Assembly (NCBI GenBank): GCA_036874045.1
Contig: CM072338.1
Location: 18,684,501-18,748,500 of the forward strand
Source: Cymodocea nodosa
Lineage: Eukaryota > Streptophyta > Magnoliopsida > Alismatales > Cymodoceaceae
DNA: 64,000 nucleotides
Direction: 5' to 3'
Positions 11,219 to 23,500 of this stretch are shown here, one piece after another (the first letter of the stretch is position 1; every line of letters starts with the position of its first letter). A program made the translations under genes and the position numbers. The notes under the pieces were generated by a model. That model was not told the origin of the DNA. It made no database searches and was given only the letters and a program-made list of their open reading frames with translations.

Positions 11219-12511
11219 ATGTTGGATGGCCATCACTGTCTGGTGACCAGGCGATTGCCGATTGCCTGTGAGCAGGAAACAGAGTGGGCCTACATGCGAA
11301 GGCATCTACCGGACCCGGCAAAGGGGAAGAGGCGCCGTTTCGATGATGAATCCGCGGATCTGGACGATCCTAATCCGCATGACAATACGAAGAAATTGCT
11401 CTGGCATCAGACTTCTCTTGGTAGTGAATCGGACATAGCGGTACCCTCTTGTGATGGTGGCGGCGATGGGAACAACTACGATTCCAGTTCCCTTATCCAC
11501 TCCCTCGGGCGGGATATCTCAATCAACTGTCTCATGCGCTGTTCGAGGTCTGAATATGGATCCATTGCATCTGTGAATCGAGGTTTCCGGTCTTTGATCC
11601 GGAGTGGTGAGCTCTACAAACTGCGCCGTAAGGCTTCAATAACCGAGCCTTGGGTTTACTTCTCGTGCGGTGTGCTTGAGTGGGATGCTTTTGACCCCTA
11701 CAGTCGTCGCTGGATGCACCTACCCAGTTTGCCCCATAATGACTGCTTCATGTGCTCCGACAAGGAGTCTCTCGCAGTTGGCACTGAGTTGCTTGTCTTT
11801 GGTAAGGAAGTCACTTCTCACATTGTACTAAGATATAGCATTTTGACGAATTCATGGTCTCCTGGCGTGGGAATGAATTCTCCAAGATGCTTGTTTGGTT
11901 CTGCTAGCTTTGGAGAGAAGGCGATTGTCGCTGGGGGCTGCAACGCTCAAGGTACCATACACAGTTCTGCTGAACTTTACAATTCGGAAACCCAAACTTG
12001 GGAAACTTTGCCTAGCATGAACACTGCAAGGAAGATGTGTTCCGGAGTTTTTATGGATAACAAGTTTTATGTAATTGGGGGAGTGACTAATAATGGGCCA
12101 CTTACATGTGGAGAAGAGTATGACTTGGAAACCAGAAGTTGGAGGGTCATTGAAAACATGTTCCCTGCCCTCAATGGGGCAACTGGAGCACCTCCACTTG
12201 TTGCCGTGGTGAATAATGAACTATATTCAGCGGACTATGCTGAGAGATTGTTAAGGAAATATGACAAAAAGAATACTTCTTGGATTACACTTGGAGAATT
12301 GCCGAAGAGGTTGGTCTCTGTGAATGGATGGGGCCTTGCTTTTAGGGCTTGTGGGGAGCATCTCATTGTAATTGGCAGGTCAAGCGAATGGGCTGGGGGT
12401 AGCATAGATGTCAATTCTTGGATCCCTGGAGAGGGTCCCCCTCAGTGGGAATTGATAGGCACAAAACCTACAGGGAGCTTTGTTTTTAACTGTGCAGTTA
12501 TGGGCTGCTGA
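11219..12511 (+). CDS. SKIP11: F-box/kelch-repeat protein, SKIP11-like
   Basis: Single-exon frame of 430 residues. F-box/kelch proteins of the SKIP11 group pair with SKP1-like adaptors as substrate receptors of SCF ubiquitin ligases. The N-terminal 40 residues include the basic stretch GKRRRFDDE. The F-box lies at about 91-137 (SLIHSLGRDISINCLMRCSR, then NRGFRSLIRSGELYKLRR). Kelch repeats follow from about 190 to 420 and are marked by AIVAGGCNAQG with ELYNSETQTWETLPSM, and FYVIGGVTNNG with EEYDLETRSWRVIENM. Length and order match the family. The start was chosen because MLDGHHCLVTRR is family-like and the leader upstream is non-coding in this frame. Substrates are not predictable from sequence. 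Confidence 0.93.
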   Translation: MLDGHHCLVTRRLPIACEQETEWAYMRRHLPDPAKGKRRRFDDESADLDDPNPHDNTKKLLWHQTSLGSESDIAVPSCDGGGDGNNYDSSSLIHSLGRDISINCLMRCSRSEYGSIASVNRGFRSLIRSGELYKLRRKASITEPWVYFSCGVLEWDAFDPYSRRWMHLPSLPHNDCFMCSDKESLAVGTELLVFGKEVTSHIVLRYSILTNSWSPGVGMNSPRCLFGSASFGEKAIVAGGCNAQGTIHSSAELYNSETQTWETLPSMNTARKMCSGVFMDNKFYVIGGVTNNGPLTCGEEYDLETRSWRVIENMFPALNGATGAPPLVAVVNNELYSADYAERLLRKYDKKNTSWITLGELPKRLVSVNGWGLAFRACGEHLIVIGRSSEWAGGSIDVNSWIPGEGPPQWELIGTKPTGSFVFNCAVMGC

Positions 12512-13075
12512 ATTTGCCATTTTTTTTATGATACAACATGTACCGTACTTCTCCTTCCTGGAGGCAAATGTACATGATTGGTTTGTTCAAGGGGATAGGA
12601 TCAATATCTCGCTTATGGTAATCTCTTCCTTTTTAAAGGAATATCAATTCAACATTCAATAGATGCCATCTTCTATGCAATTATATCTGTATGCAAAAAT
12701 GTTCTCTGCATTGTTTATTTGAGATATGCTTTCCTAATGCCATAAACTTGCTTCATTCTGCTAGTATAGCTTTATATGCACTTGTCGTTTAGGAAATTAA
12801 GGAATAATACTATTTATCATGATCTTTTGTTTCTTGTAGAAAGGCACTATTTTCTTTACATGAGTCATACTTCTCTTGGTGTATGATATATATATTCTAG
12901 TGTCACAAGCCCAGTTGAAATTCCATCGCCAATTGCATGTATTTATCTTTTACAAAGTCACAGCATTAATTATATAATATTCTGGTTCTCACTCCATCCG
13001 ATACTTCTTCCTGTACTGTAATAAGTTTTAAGGAGATTCCCTTTGCATAAGATTTGGCATCGGATGCCATTTGCA

Positions 13076-13182
13076 TGACCTTTTTGGGTCAATTATAGGC
13101 ATCATCTGACAAATTTCCTGGATGCTTTAAGCCAACCAAAGAGTAATTGACCTTTTTGGGTCAATTATGTTCATCATCTGAC
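13076..13182. repeat. Local duplication in the SKIP11 3' flank
   Basis: The 21-mer beginning TGACCTTTTTGGGTCAATTA occurs at 13076-13096 and 13148-13168, each followed within 5 bp by CATCATCTGAC. The period is about 72 bp with diverged spacer, a small old tandem duplication. Confidence 0.8.
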
Positions 13183-16100
13183 CTTTCTGCTAATGTCAAC
13201 CGGCTGATTTAAGCCATATCAAAGAGTTGGAAAGTTATTCTGTTACACTTAGTTTTGCTTTAGCTCTTGGCTATTGGCTGACACATTGTAAATCTCATAT
13301 ATTGTCCATCCATTTGTCTTAATCTTACAATTAGCTAATATGCATTCTTTCAGTACTAGTTATGGTAATTTGCTGCCTTTGTAATATTTATTTCTTTATA
13401 CATTTTCAAGTAAATCAGGCTTCTACATTGAACATGCTAAAATGTAATTTTCTCCGTATTCTACCTATTTTGCTATTTGGCATTGATACGCTTTGATAAT
13501 GGATCTTATTTCAGTAACAGCATAGATTTAGCAAGTGAAATTGATTTCCCAAACCTGTACAAAACTTTGGAAGTATAAAATGTGCATTATTGTTTCTGTT
13601 GACATGGTGTCCAACTTGTACGTTAGAAATGAGGATAAAGAGGTTTATTTCAGGCAAGTCTATGCTTTAGAGTTTTTCTTTCTTTCTTTTCTTTTGAAAT
13701 CCAAGTTAAATTGCTTTTCTGGAGTTATCTTTATTGATTGTTATCATACATGTATATAGGCTCATAGTTTGTCATACGATGAAAAGTTGATGGAGAAAAT
13801 TCATCTAAAAGCCTCAATTTGGAACAAATGTGTGGCCCACAGATAATGCCTGGACTACTGATATTCGGGACTATTGCATGATCTAGAGAAGCATTGCATC
13901 CTTTGTTACTTGCTGCAAATATGAAAAGTGGTACTCTGCCACTGATTGATTAGTACACTTTTTATGTTTACCAATTAATTCTAAAAGTACGTACACCTGA
14001 CATTCATGGATCTGCAAGCCTACAATCCTCTTCTTGCCTTACCAACGTGATTTTTTTTGAATTCTCAATTATTGATTTTTGGGTGTTGTTATGTTCTTGG
14101 ATTAGTTCTTCATCTGTGGCCGTGTGTGGTCTTGTTAGTGCCTATTTTAACTACTCCCGGTGGATGTCTGGGTTTTCTGGTATCTCTACCTAGAGTTTAT
14201 TTATAGCATGTTTATCTATGGGATTATGTTCTTCTGTTGTCCAAAATCCATCATCAGTTAGATGTCTGATATTACAACATAAAAAAGTTTAACTAGTTGA
14301 TAGCATGTGTGCTAAGCATGATGTTTTCCTTGATGAAGTATTCAATACATTTTCTTGGGCCATGCTTTCCATCTAAGCTTGTATTTTAATTGTGAGTTTT
14401 ATGGTTCTTATTTTCTAACCTTCCACTTCTAAAGTGATAGATGTTGCCGACTTCACATGGTAATAAGGTTAAGGCGGCCATGGTTGTCTTCCACTAATCT
14501 TTGCTGCATTCTTTTTTCTAAAAAACAAATCATTCTTTGCTTTGTTTTCTTAATTTTACTTAGCATGGAAGGTAATGTCAGATGCAGTGCGATGGAAAAT
14601 GTATATTTTACTTTTTGTCGGAGTTTCTGTAGTTCGGCTTTTTGGGGAAAGGATTCTTTACTGTTGTTGGAATATTTTTCTGATACATACATAGTCTGAG
14701 AAGCTGGATTGTATATTTCTTTCTTATGATGGATGTATGTTTCATTTTCTTTCGGATTCGTAGCTTTTGTGAGTGGAAATTATTTCTCACGTTGAATTTT
14801 GAAGAACATGTTGATGGTAGATTCTTCGTACGTACTCTTCCTGGTAAGGTTCAAATTTTCAGGTTGTTGCAAATCATTTCTCCCCTTAGCTGGGAGCTAT
14901 TCATTGGTTATTCTGTAGTACTACCCTGAGGGTGAATGCTGGTATAACGGTAAACTTTGTTCTACCGGTAAAATCACTCTTTTTTATGTCTGTACCTATT
15001 CATGGTGAACACCACCACCATACTCAAAGATAAGGTCGGAAAGCTTAACCACACACAACACAGCAGTCTTGATGGTTGTGGTTTCTCTCCCTCCTTCGTT
15101 TCCTTTACTTTTTTAAGTTTTCTGCTATTTAGGATTTATCCATCTTTTGGGAGGTTACCCTGGATGTTTGTTTTGTATTTTTCTTTTATGAGCACATACT
15201 TATGTGGGTAGGTTGGAAGTTGGGGTAGTTTTCTAAAAGTGAGAGGCTCAAAAGTCCTCCATATTCGGGGTCATATGTGTGAGACCTCTTCACCGTTCTG
15301 AAGGTCCTGAGCAATTACTCTACGGTGGTAGATGTTTTTTTATTTTTTGAAAAATTTTACGATGCCACTCATTTCTTTGGTTTGGGTTATTGACTTAAAA
15401 AACTCTTTTTTAGTAAATTTTATAAAAAGATATAAGATCAATTTCACTGTCTGTATATTGCTAGGCAAATGGCGATTACTTGGAACATGTTCTCATGAGC
15501 TTTATAATTACACGTTATTATTTAGTTATATGAGAACATTATTATTAACTTGGGGCAGAATGGTCCTTCTACTTCTTTCTATTTGCGTTTTGATGCATCT
15601 TTTCCGTACGTAGTCCGTAGAAATGTTTCACCGGTACTTCGTCGTCTCGTTCTTTTTTACCCCAAGACCGGGCGACGGCATGTCTGCACCGCCGTCGAGG
15701 GAGGCCGCGGATCGTGGGGCCGGCCGGTGGCCTAAATTACGGCGCTCAGAGGAACACGTACCTTTTCTGTTGATGGAAAAGCGGATCGTGTCCTTCCTGG
15801 GTGGATTCTCTGATCATTGGGAGGCACGTAGGCGTCCGGTACTCGCAATCTCGGGACTTGTGTGCCCGCAGATGTTAATTAATGGACCAGATGTTCTGTC
15901 CGGTTGACCCCAAATACGATTTCAAACGCTCCATTGGCGTGCGTGTTTCAAACTTTTCGAAATTTACGTACGCGCCTCTTTTCCTTTTTCTTTTCTTTGA
16001 AGGAAAATCAAAGGTAAGGTAAGCCAATTTATGTTTAGTTAAACCTTCCCATGCAGTGTTTGATGATTATTTCAATCTAAGCATTTTTAAATGATCATTA

Positions 16101-16239
16101 ACAAATTTATTATCTATAAACGAGCATAAAATGTTCTTTAGCTTAAACTAAAAATGCTAAATCGAAAAAAATTATTTTTAAAACACCTACTTATTTTCAT
16201 ACACAATAGCAGCCCCCGTTATAATTTTATCATGCGAGA

Positions 16240-16400
16240 TTAATCATTTGAATCTTTTTCTTACAAATATTTTTATCTAAATTTCAAATCTTTGATCAAA
16301 TTATATAAATTTAAATTTCTTCTCATAATTTTTTAGGCAAGTAGTTTTAAGTTTTCCTTTCTTTACTTTCTTCTACACTAATAACTCCCCCCCTCTCTTA
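16240..16400 (+). repeat. Dispersed AT-rich repeat, copy A
   Basis: It shares an extended match with 24025-24190 and, in reverse, with 28690-28830. The core is TCAAATCTTTGATCAAATTA followed by TATAAATTTAA, then a TTTTAGTTT-rich end. Copies are diverged, so this is an old, probably non-autonomous element. Confidence 0.6.
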
Positions 16401-17598
16401 ATTGTTGCAATTCCTGGCCTTATATTACCAAAGCACTTCAATCAAATTTCTTTTAATTTATTTTCAATTAGTATAATTCCTGTTATATTTCTTGTCTAAT
16501 TAATTTTTAGTCCTTTATGATATTACCGTTTATCCATGTTAACATGCGTATCTAATCATGACAAATAAACATGACTTTTATAACTAATCAGGACAAATAA
16601 ACATGTTTTTAATGTAAACCTTCCATTGAAAATTCCTGAACTTCACCTTTTATGATTCTAACACTAATAGCTCACTCTTTCATGTCTTTTATAATATCAA
16701 TATATCTTATATAATGAACTTTTTTTTCCTAATAACCTACACCATTATAAACTTTTTCTAAATCAATAATAATCATGTAAAGATTATTTTTTAACTCTAG
16801 AATTTTTTACTATCTAAGTAAATGAATAATTTACGTTATTGACTTTACATAATTCCAAATTGATTTTCTTTACATACTTCTTATTACCTTTATCTTTCCT
16901 CGGTCAGTTACCCTTTCTTATAACTTCTTGATAACTTAGTACCAACTTATTTTCATATATTAAATTAAAATAATCATTATCAGACAAATCTTAAGATTGC
17001 CTGATTTTATCTCCGAAATGACTATATACCCTTGCAATGTAAAGATACTTATCTGCAATAAACTGGATACTCATAACCACCATTTGCCATTGCCCTTAAC
17101 AAAAAAGGGTGATTCTGACCGACCCTTAGATCGCATTAATCGTGCAAGCAATATCATGCAATGTATCATAAACGCAAACCATCATTTCAGGTATTACCAA
17201 CATTTGCCAATAATGCCTACCTAGGCGGGTCTGTCGAAGAAAGTAGCAATTTTCCAACACCAAATTCTTTCTTTCTCGCTCGTCTCCTCTGCACCAAATT
17301 CATAGAAATAACATTTGTAACATGGTATCTGTCACACTCCTAGAAAATAGATTTGTAGTGTCTCTTTTAGACGAAGGAAATTAAAGAATTTAAAATCCCT
17401 GACCGGTGTCAATGGAAAAATTGTGATCATTCACTATATAGCATAACTAAAACAGATAACTCGAGAAATCGAGATAGAGAATATTGGCCTTCCTAATGAG
17501 GACAAGTTTACCATGACCGATCGACTAATGAATGGTTCTTCTAAAAAACTGCATCACTTTCCCACAGGATGCGTATGAATGGTTCTTCTGCAACATTT

Positions 17599-20500
17599 TC
17601 AGCTGCTAATTCTTTCAAAGAAGTACAAGTATGCCATATCCTTGGGAGGATCAATTGATGCTCCGACCTTGGTATCGTTGAAGATCACCCATTTGCCATC
17701 TTTGTAGACATGGGCAACATAGTGCCCACAATGTGTCGAGGTGCCAATATGGCTCACTAGACCCATGAGTTTATATTCTGCAAAATAAAAGACAGAGGAC
17801 ATCAAAAGACCCGAAAGATCATGACAGGAAAAAGGGACGAAAAGTTTCATAATTCTGTTGTCTAAGAAAGAAACTTCAGCAGTTGGAAAGAAACTAACTG
17901 CCGCTGCCATCCGGCAATTCAGCAACTGTAGCTCTCTCTTCACTGTTTGACGTGGCCTCCATCTTAGTCGGATCGGATGCACCTGGGTTGCTGAAAATCC
18001 AATCTGTCGCTTTTTCAATATTACCACCCTATCCAAGAGAGAACATGAAGAGTTTCAAAGACAAGCATTCTGACATTAGGATCCTCGTGTAATTTTGAGA
18101 AAAAAAGAAGATAGATGATCTGGTATCCCTACCGAGGCCCTCAAAGCCTTTCGAGCAACATTTTCATGGAATCCAAATGAACACAATGTTTCAACACTTG
18201 CTTCATCGATAGGTCTCTCCTGGCTTTGTGTTCCATAAGAAATGGGAATATCAATATCTGTTGATAGATACATATAATGAGTAAACTTCAGATCAAATCA
18301 AAGCAATATGTAACTCGTAATGAAATATTTGTTTGTGCATTGTTCCTCTTCCATTTTCCTTTTCTTTGGGAATCCCTTTGCACATCTACTTGCACGAAAA
18401 TGCATTTCTCAAAGGTTCCATAAACAATACAATTATGTACAGCTCCAATATGGAGGTACGGATGAAGGTAATGAATTCCAAAGGTATAGGTGTCCAAATG
18501 CAGATAAGCACATCTAGGCTGTACAACAATACAAGTAAACAAACTTTCTTTCAATAAAAGCCAACCTGGATCATCCATGTGAGCCAGCAACCAGTTCATT
18601 GCATCCTCTACGCCAACATTTGAGGTACTAATAGCAGCTTTTTGGCAATGCAGATAATTAAATCCCATGCCAGCAAGCTGTGAGACAATATCCATGTCAG
18701 CGGACAACTGGTTGGTTTCAGCGTTACTGTCTGCAGCAGCTGCTGCTGCTGCAAAGCAGATTTTGGATGTCAATGCACAGACATATATGGCAAAGGAAAA
18801 GTAACACTAGGTAAAATGAATACCCCTTTCGGGCAATAGCTCTTCCCCAGGCTGCAAACCTTTGCTGCGCATGTGAGTGATATCAATCATATCTGGGACA
18901 TCTATGAAAACATCTGTGAAAAAGAAGAGCACCTTAGAATCCAAGTTATCCAGACTTGAATATTTCAGAAAAAAGAATGACTTGGAATGATAATAAGAAT
19001 AAAATTCATATAGATCGTAGTTACATTACCAAGTTTTTTTGGCACCCAACCTTCCTCCATCACAAATCTACGCATGTGCAATACTAGGTAATCTGGGAAA
19101 GTAGATAAACCACCTGTTCTGAAAAAATAAATAAACGTAAATATTAAATAGAATATTAGTCTCGATAAGATTGGAGAGCAGCCAAGCCAGAAGTGGAGCA
19201 GAAATAATTTATAGCTCAAATAAAATGGTCTAAGCTGCTAATTATTTTTCCCACAGACTATACAAGCATTAGGGGGGAAAGGGGGTTGTGGGTGAACGAA
19301 AAAACTGCCTGGATGCACAAAATATGCATCTATGTTGCTTGATGCTTCATCAAAGCCAAATCATGCAAGCTTTAGTATGTTGGCATTTAGCACTGCATCA
19401 AAATCTACCAAAAGGCTTGGTTTACTTTTTATGGTAAAAGCTATAAAATTAGGAATATGTATACTAGCAAGGAACAAGAGAAAGAAAACCCTTTGAAACT
19501 ATACTCACTTGATTGCTGTTGTCTTGGAATCTAATGCAGTACTGTAAAAATCATGTACTTCCTCTGGAGCAGAAAAGCTTGCCAGGCATGCTTCTAGAGG
19601 AACCCTTGGCCGCACATTTTCACTGGACGATCTGCAATCAAAGGAAATTTTAAGAGCAGGGATAATGATTCCAAAAATGAGATGGAACACTCCTTTTACA
19701 TACATTTCAGTTCCCAGCAAATCCTTTTCTGATTTCATCTTATCAAATGCTTGTAGCTGCTCTGAATTATTAAACCACCAGGAATTAGTTAAAATAGAAT
19801 GAGCACCATCCAAATAACGCAATTATTCCATCAATGTACCTTTATTAGTGGCTTCACTGAGTGGTATGTTTAAGGAAAGAATGTAGTCAGATCTTTTATT
19901 GTATGTCACTTTTCCAGATGGGCACTGAATGCGCTCCTCAATGTAAAATTTGAAACTCCTTGAGGGATCTGATTCAGGCTTACCGATGTTAGCTCTCTCA
20001 ACTTGGTCAAGTAAATGTAGAAAGAACTCCAATGCATCCTGCAAGGAGATTTTGCAGTCGATTACAATTTCAATACACACGATGGTGCTGAACAGAGAAT
20101 TGCATGTTCAACAAACAAAACTAGTGCCAGCCACATACTTAAAAGCACATGTGCAGAAAATTTGGGCTTCATTTGGTTCAGATTTATGATGGCCAAATTT
20201 TAGAAAATTGAGATAATTGAGGAGATGATAATCTTAAGATTTTTGAGATCTATTGATAAACCTGTTTGTTTGAGATTTATGACACCTGCGTACATAGTTG
20301 TCTAAGGAAAAAAGTCTCCATAATCAAGTATAAATCCCATAAGCTTTGCGTCAATTATGGAATTTCTTTCATGTTCATTTCTACCGTTCAAAATCAGTGA
20401 GATTTATGCTATAATTTGTCATGTCACACTTCTTTATTTCAGATTTATGTAAATCTCATAGTCTTGCCATAATAAATCTAGACCCAAACAAAGGCTTCGA

Positions 20501-23500
20501 AAAGATTTTAGGGAAACCTTATGAAGTCCTTACATAGGAAAAGACAAAATCGTGTTTTTATCCCTAGAAAAGTCACATCAAATAATGTAGAAAATTTCTA
20601 TAGAAGAAAAAGAAAGAATGCCTGGAAACTACAAAACATGTTCTCAAAAGATGAACCATATTGATTATGGATTTAGCTTCTAATTAAACAAAAATAAACA
20701 AAATTATCATAATGGCATCCTCAAGGTTCTTTTGATAAATAACAGAGAGCATAGAAATAATGGGAAAAATCCAGCTGTGGTTAAAAGTAGGTTAAATAGA
20801 AGTACAGAAATGAACTACAAGTAAAATACCACAAAGCCTAGAAACTTTCCTAGAAGTTGAACTTTCACATTCTGTTAAGAATCATTTCTAAAAATTTTCA
20901 GCTTTCCGAAAGCTATAACCTCTGATCTTAACATGGGGCCTTAATGTTATCTTTCATAAAAATAAGCACCTCCACTAAAGGAACAAATTTAGGTTAAAGA
21001 CTTGCCGAGGGCACATTTATAATTCTATCAATGAAACTTATGTTAACTTTTAAGGATTTATGCAAACATAAGTGTTTCCCTGGACCCCACCTTGTCTGTG
21101 ATCTCTACCACATTCTTTTACAACCATTGTTTGTAGCTACATGATCCTCTCACAGAAGATATGCTAGTTACACCAATGGTACGGAAGGGGAAGATAAGGT
21201 TAAAGGGAAGCTGACATATAATGGAAAAGACAGATGAAGAAAGTATGGAGGAGATGAGAAAGAGCAGAGAAAGAGGCTGAATTGAAAACTGAAACCTAAG
21301 ATGTAATCAGATAGAGACACAGAAAATTTGCATATTGTCTTAAGGACATCATCAAAGAATTGTTAAGATCACAAGTGCTTTATGCTTCCATTAGAAGGTT
21401 ATGGATATTGATAGTGTTAAAAACCATATTGTAGGTACATTATATCCAACAAATATCTATTTTAGTTTTGCATCAACTTATGAAAGTTAAGGCTTAAACA
21501 CAATGTTAGAACAATTCAAATTTAGTAGAATATTCAAAAGTTTTGGTTTTGGAGTTCATTTCCTTTCTGACTAATTTATATTGTATACATATGCATTGCC
21601 TTCTTCTTTTTCTTCTAGTTTTGAATGATTGGCATGCATCAACATTTCAATATTGACAATTCAACCATGATGAAATTTATAACTAAAAAATTAAAAATTA
21701 AATTTAATAGGAAAAAAAAACCTGCTGTCTCATGGTGGAGAATTCAGGATGGCTGGCAGCTATAACTGCCTTGAACATGCGTGGGGGTATGCCTTTTTGT
21801 TCCTGCAAGAATTAAGAATATTTATTACGTTTTTTAAGAATTTTCAACTATGACATTGTAAAGTGCAACATAAACTCCAAGAAATGCACAAAAACTAAGA
21901 AATAGTGAAAAATCAATAAATCCAAAATTAGAACAAGTTAAAGGCTCATGCAAATAGATTGTAATTAAAGGAAAAGAACTGTTGCAAGCTATTTTTACTT
22001 CATAGAGTGCCCACAATTTTCAAATTTCAGTGGAAAAGGACTATTGGAGCCTTTAAACATAATTGCCCCTTTTTATTATTTGTTTGCATTTTGACATCAA
22101 TTAGTCTAAAATTTGTTCTGGAGTACATTAAAAAATTTCGTGCTTTTGTTTAGTAGGCTTCTGAACAAAGCTGAATGAAAGGCTCATGTTGAGTTTGCAT
22201 TCCACTATATATTCCTTTTCGTGGTTACATTATATTTAGAAACTGTCAAAATATTACAAGAAATGAAAAAAGAAAAACAAGATCAATCAGTCATCTTTGG
22301 ATAAAGCTTATTTTCTAATAAGTTTCCATCCCTACCCATCTTTAAAAAGAAGATTTATCATGAAGCAGGATACAACCATTTCATGCTAAGCATAGGGAAG
22401 TCAGAAGCTAAACAACAGATCCTACTACTGTTTCATGCTACCTGCTGGTCAATTTGGCTAAACAGTAACAATGTGGACTTCATCAGTATATCTCTGCCTT
22501 AAGAAATACAGTATTCCTAGCTAAAAAGTTGTATTTTCAAAATGGGTTGAAGTCTTAATTTATTGGGGTGATCTTTTTTCCTGGCCTTATGCTATCAGGT
22601 TCTCATGGACGTTTCTATTTTATCAATGAGATCCACCCTTACAAGGAGCAAGCAAGAGACAAACAAAACTGTTCCCAACATAGAAGCAATCTTCTCTTTT
22701 GCATGACAGGCATGTGCCATGTTGTGGGTAAGAAAAGGCTTTCAAATAGATATAACCATAATCACTAGAATTTCAAACAAAGATCCTTTCAGTAGGGATA
22801 TTTTGGTCCATCTTGGTTCATAAGGCAACTCAGTTCTACCATGACATCCTCCCTTCCTTCAAGGAAATCTATACAATTGGGTAATGAAAGGTCTAAATTG
22901 AAAGTCTCAAAAGACAAGTGAGCTTAAAGTCAACTTTCAGACAGCAGAATACCCAAGACACACATGCACTTTAATTATGGTAAACAAAATGAAGGCTTAT
23001 TACATAAGAAATGAAGTACGTGAGATGTCATATTAGAACAAGACAAGAACATACAAGATCTGGGGTTACATTGGTAAGATCTCCTTCTTCATTTGTCTGC
23101 AGGAAAAACCAACATGTGATAGGCTCAAAAGTCAAAACAAAAGAGAAGGATACTTGAGAAGTTCAAACGTGGAAAAACTTCATTTTACCCCTTTTACAGA
23201 AAATGAATATTTTCCTGACAACAAACCATGAGCCAGCTTAACCCTACCAGAAAAAGAACGTTAGATAACATAGAAACATAGCAATCTAATAGTTATCCTA
23301 TAAACGTTAAAAAGAAATATAAACATAAACCATATGAATACAGGGAAACAGAAGGATATCCCTAGAGGTGGTTGAGTCTGGGATAAGCTTTTAGTTTAAA
23401 CTATGTCTTTTGAATTACGTACATGAATAAAATTTTATAAATAATAACAAAAGCTACCAACAAAAATGTCAACTCGTCAATGAAAAAAATAAGTGCTCAA

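Larger units (their letters stand above)
12512..17598. other. Intergenic / 3' flank of SKIP11-like gene; no further gene recognised
   Basis: T-rich DNA follows the stop codon and probably includes the 3' UTR. A local duplication of TGACCTTTTTGGGTCAATTAT lies at 13076 and 13148. A small GC-rich island at 15640-15900 carries open frames without a recognisable domain. From about 16000 to 17000 the DNA is very AT-rich and includes one copy of a dispersed repeat (16240-16400). No tRNA, rRNA or coding gene is seen. Confidence 0.45.
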
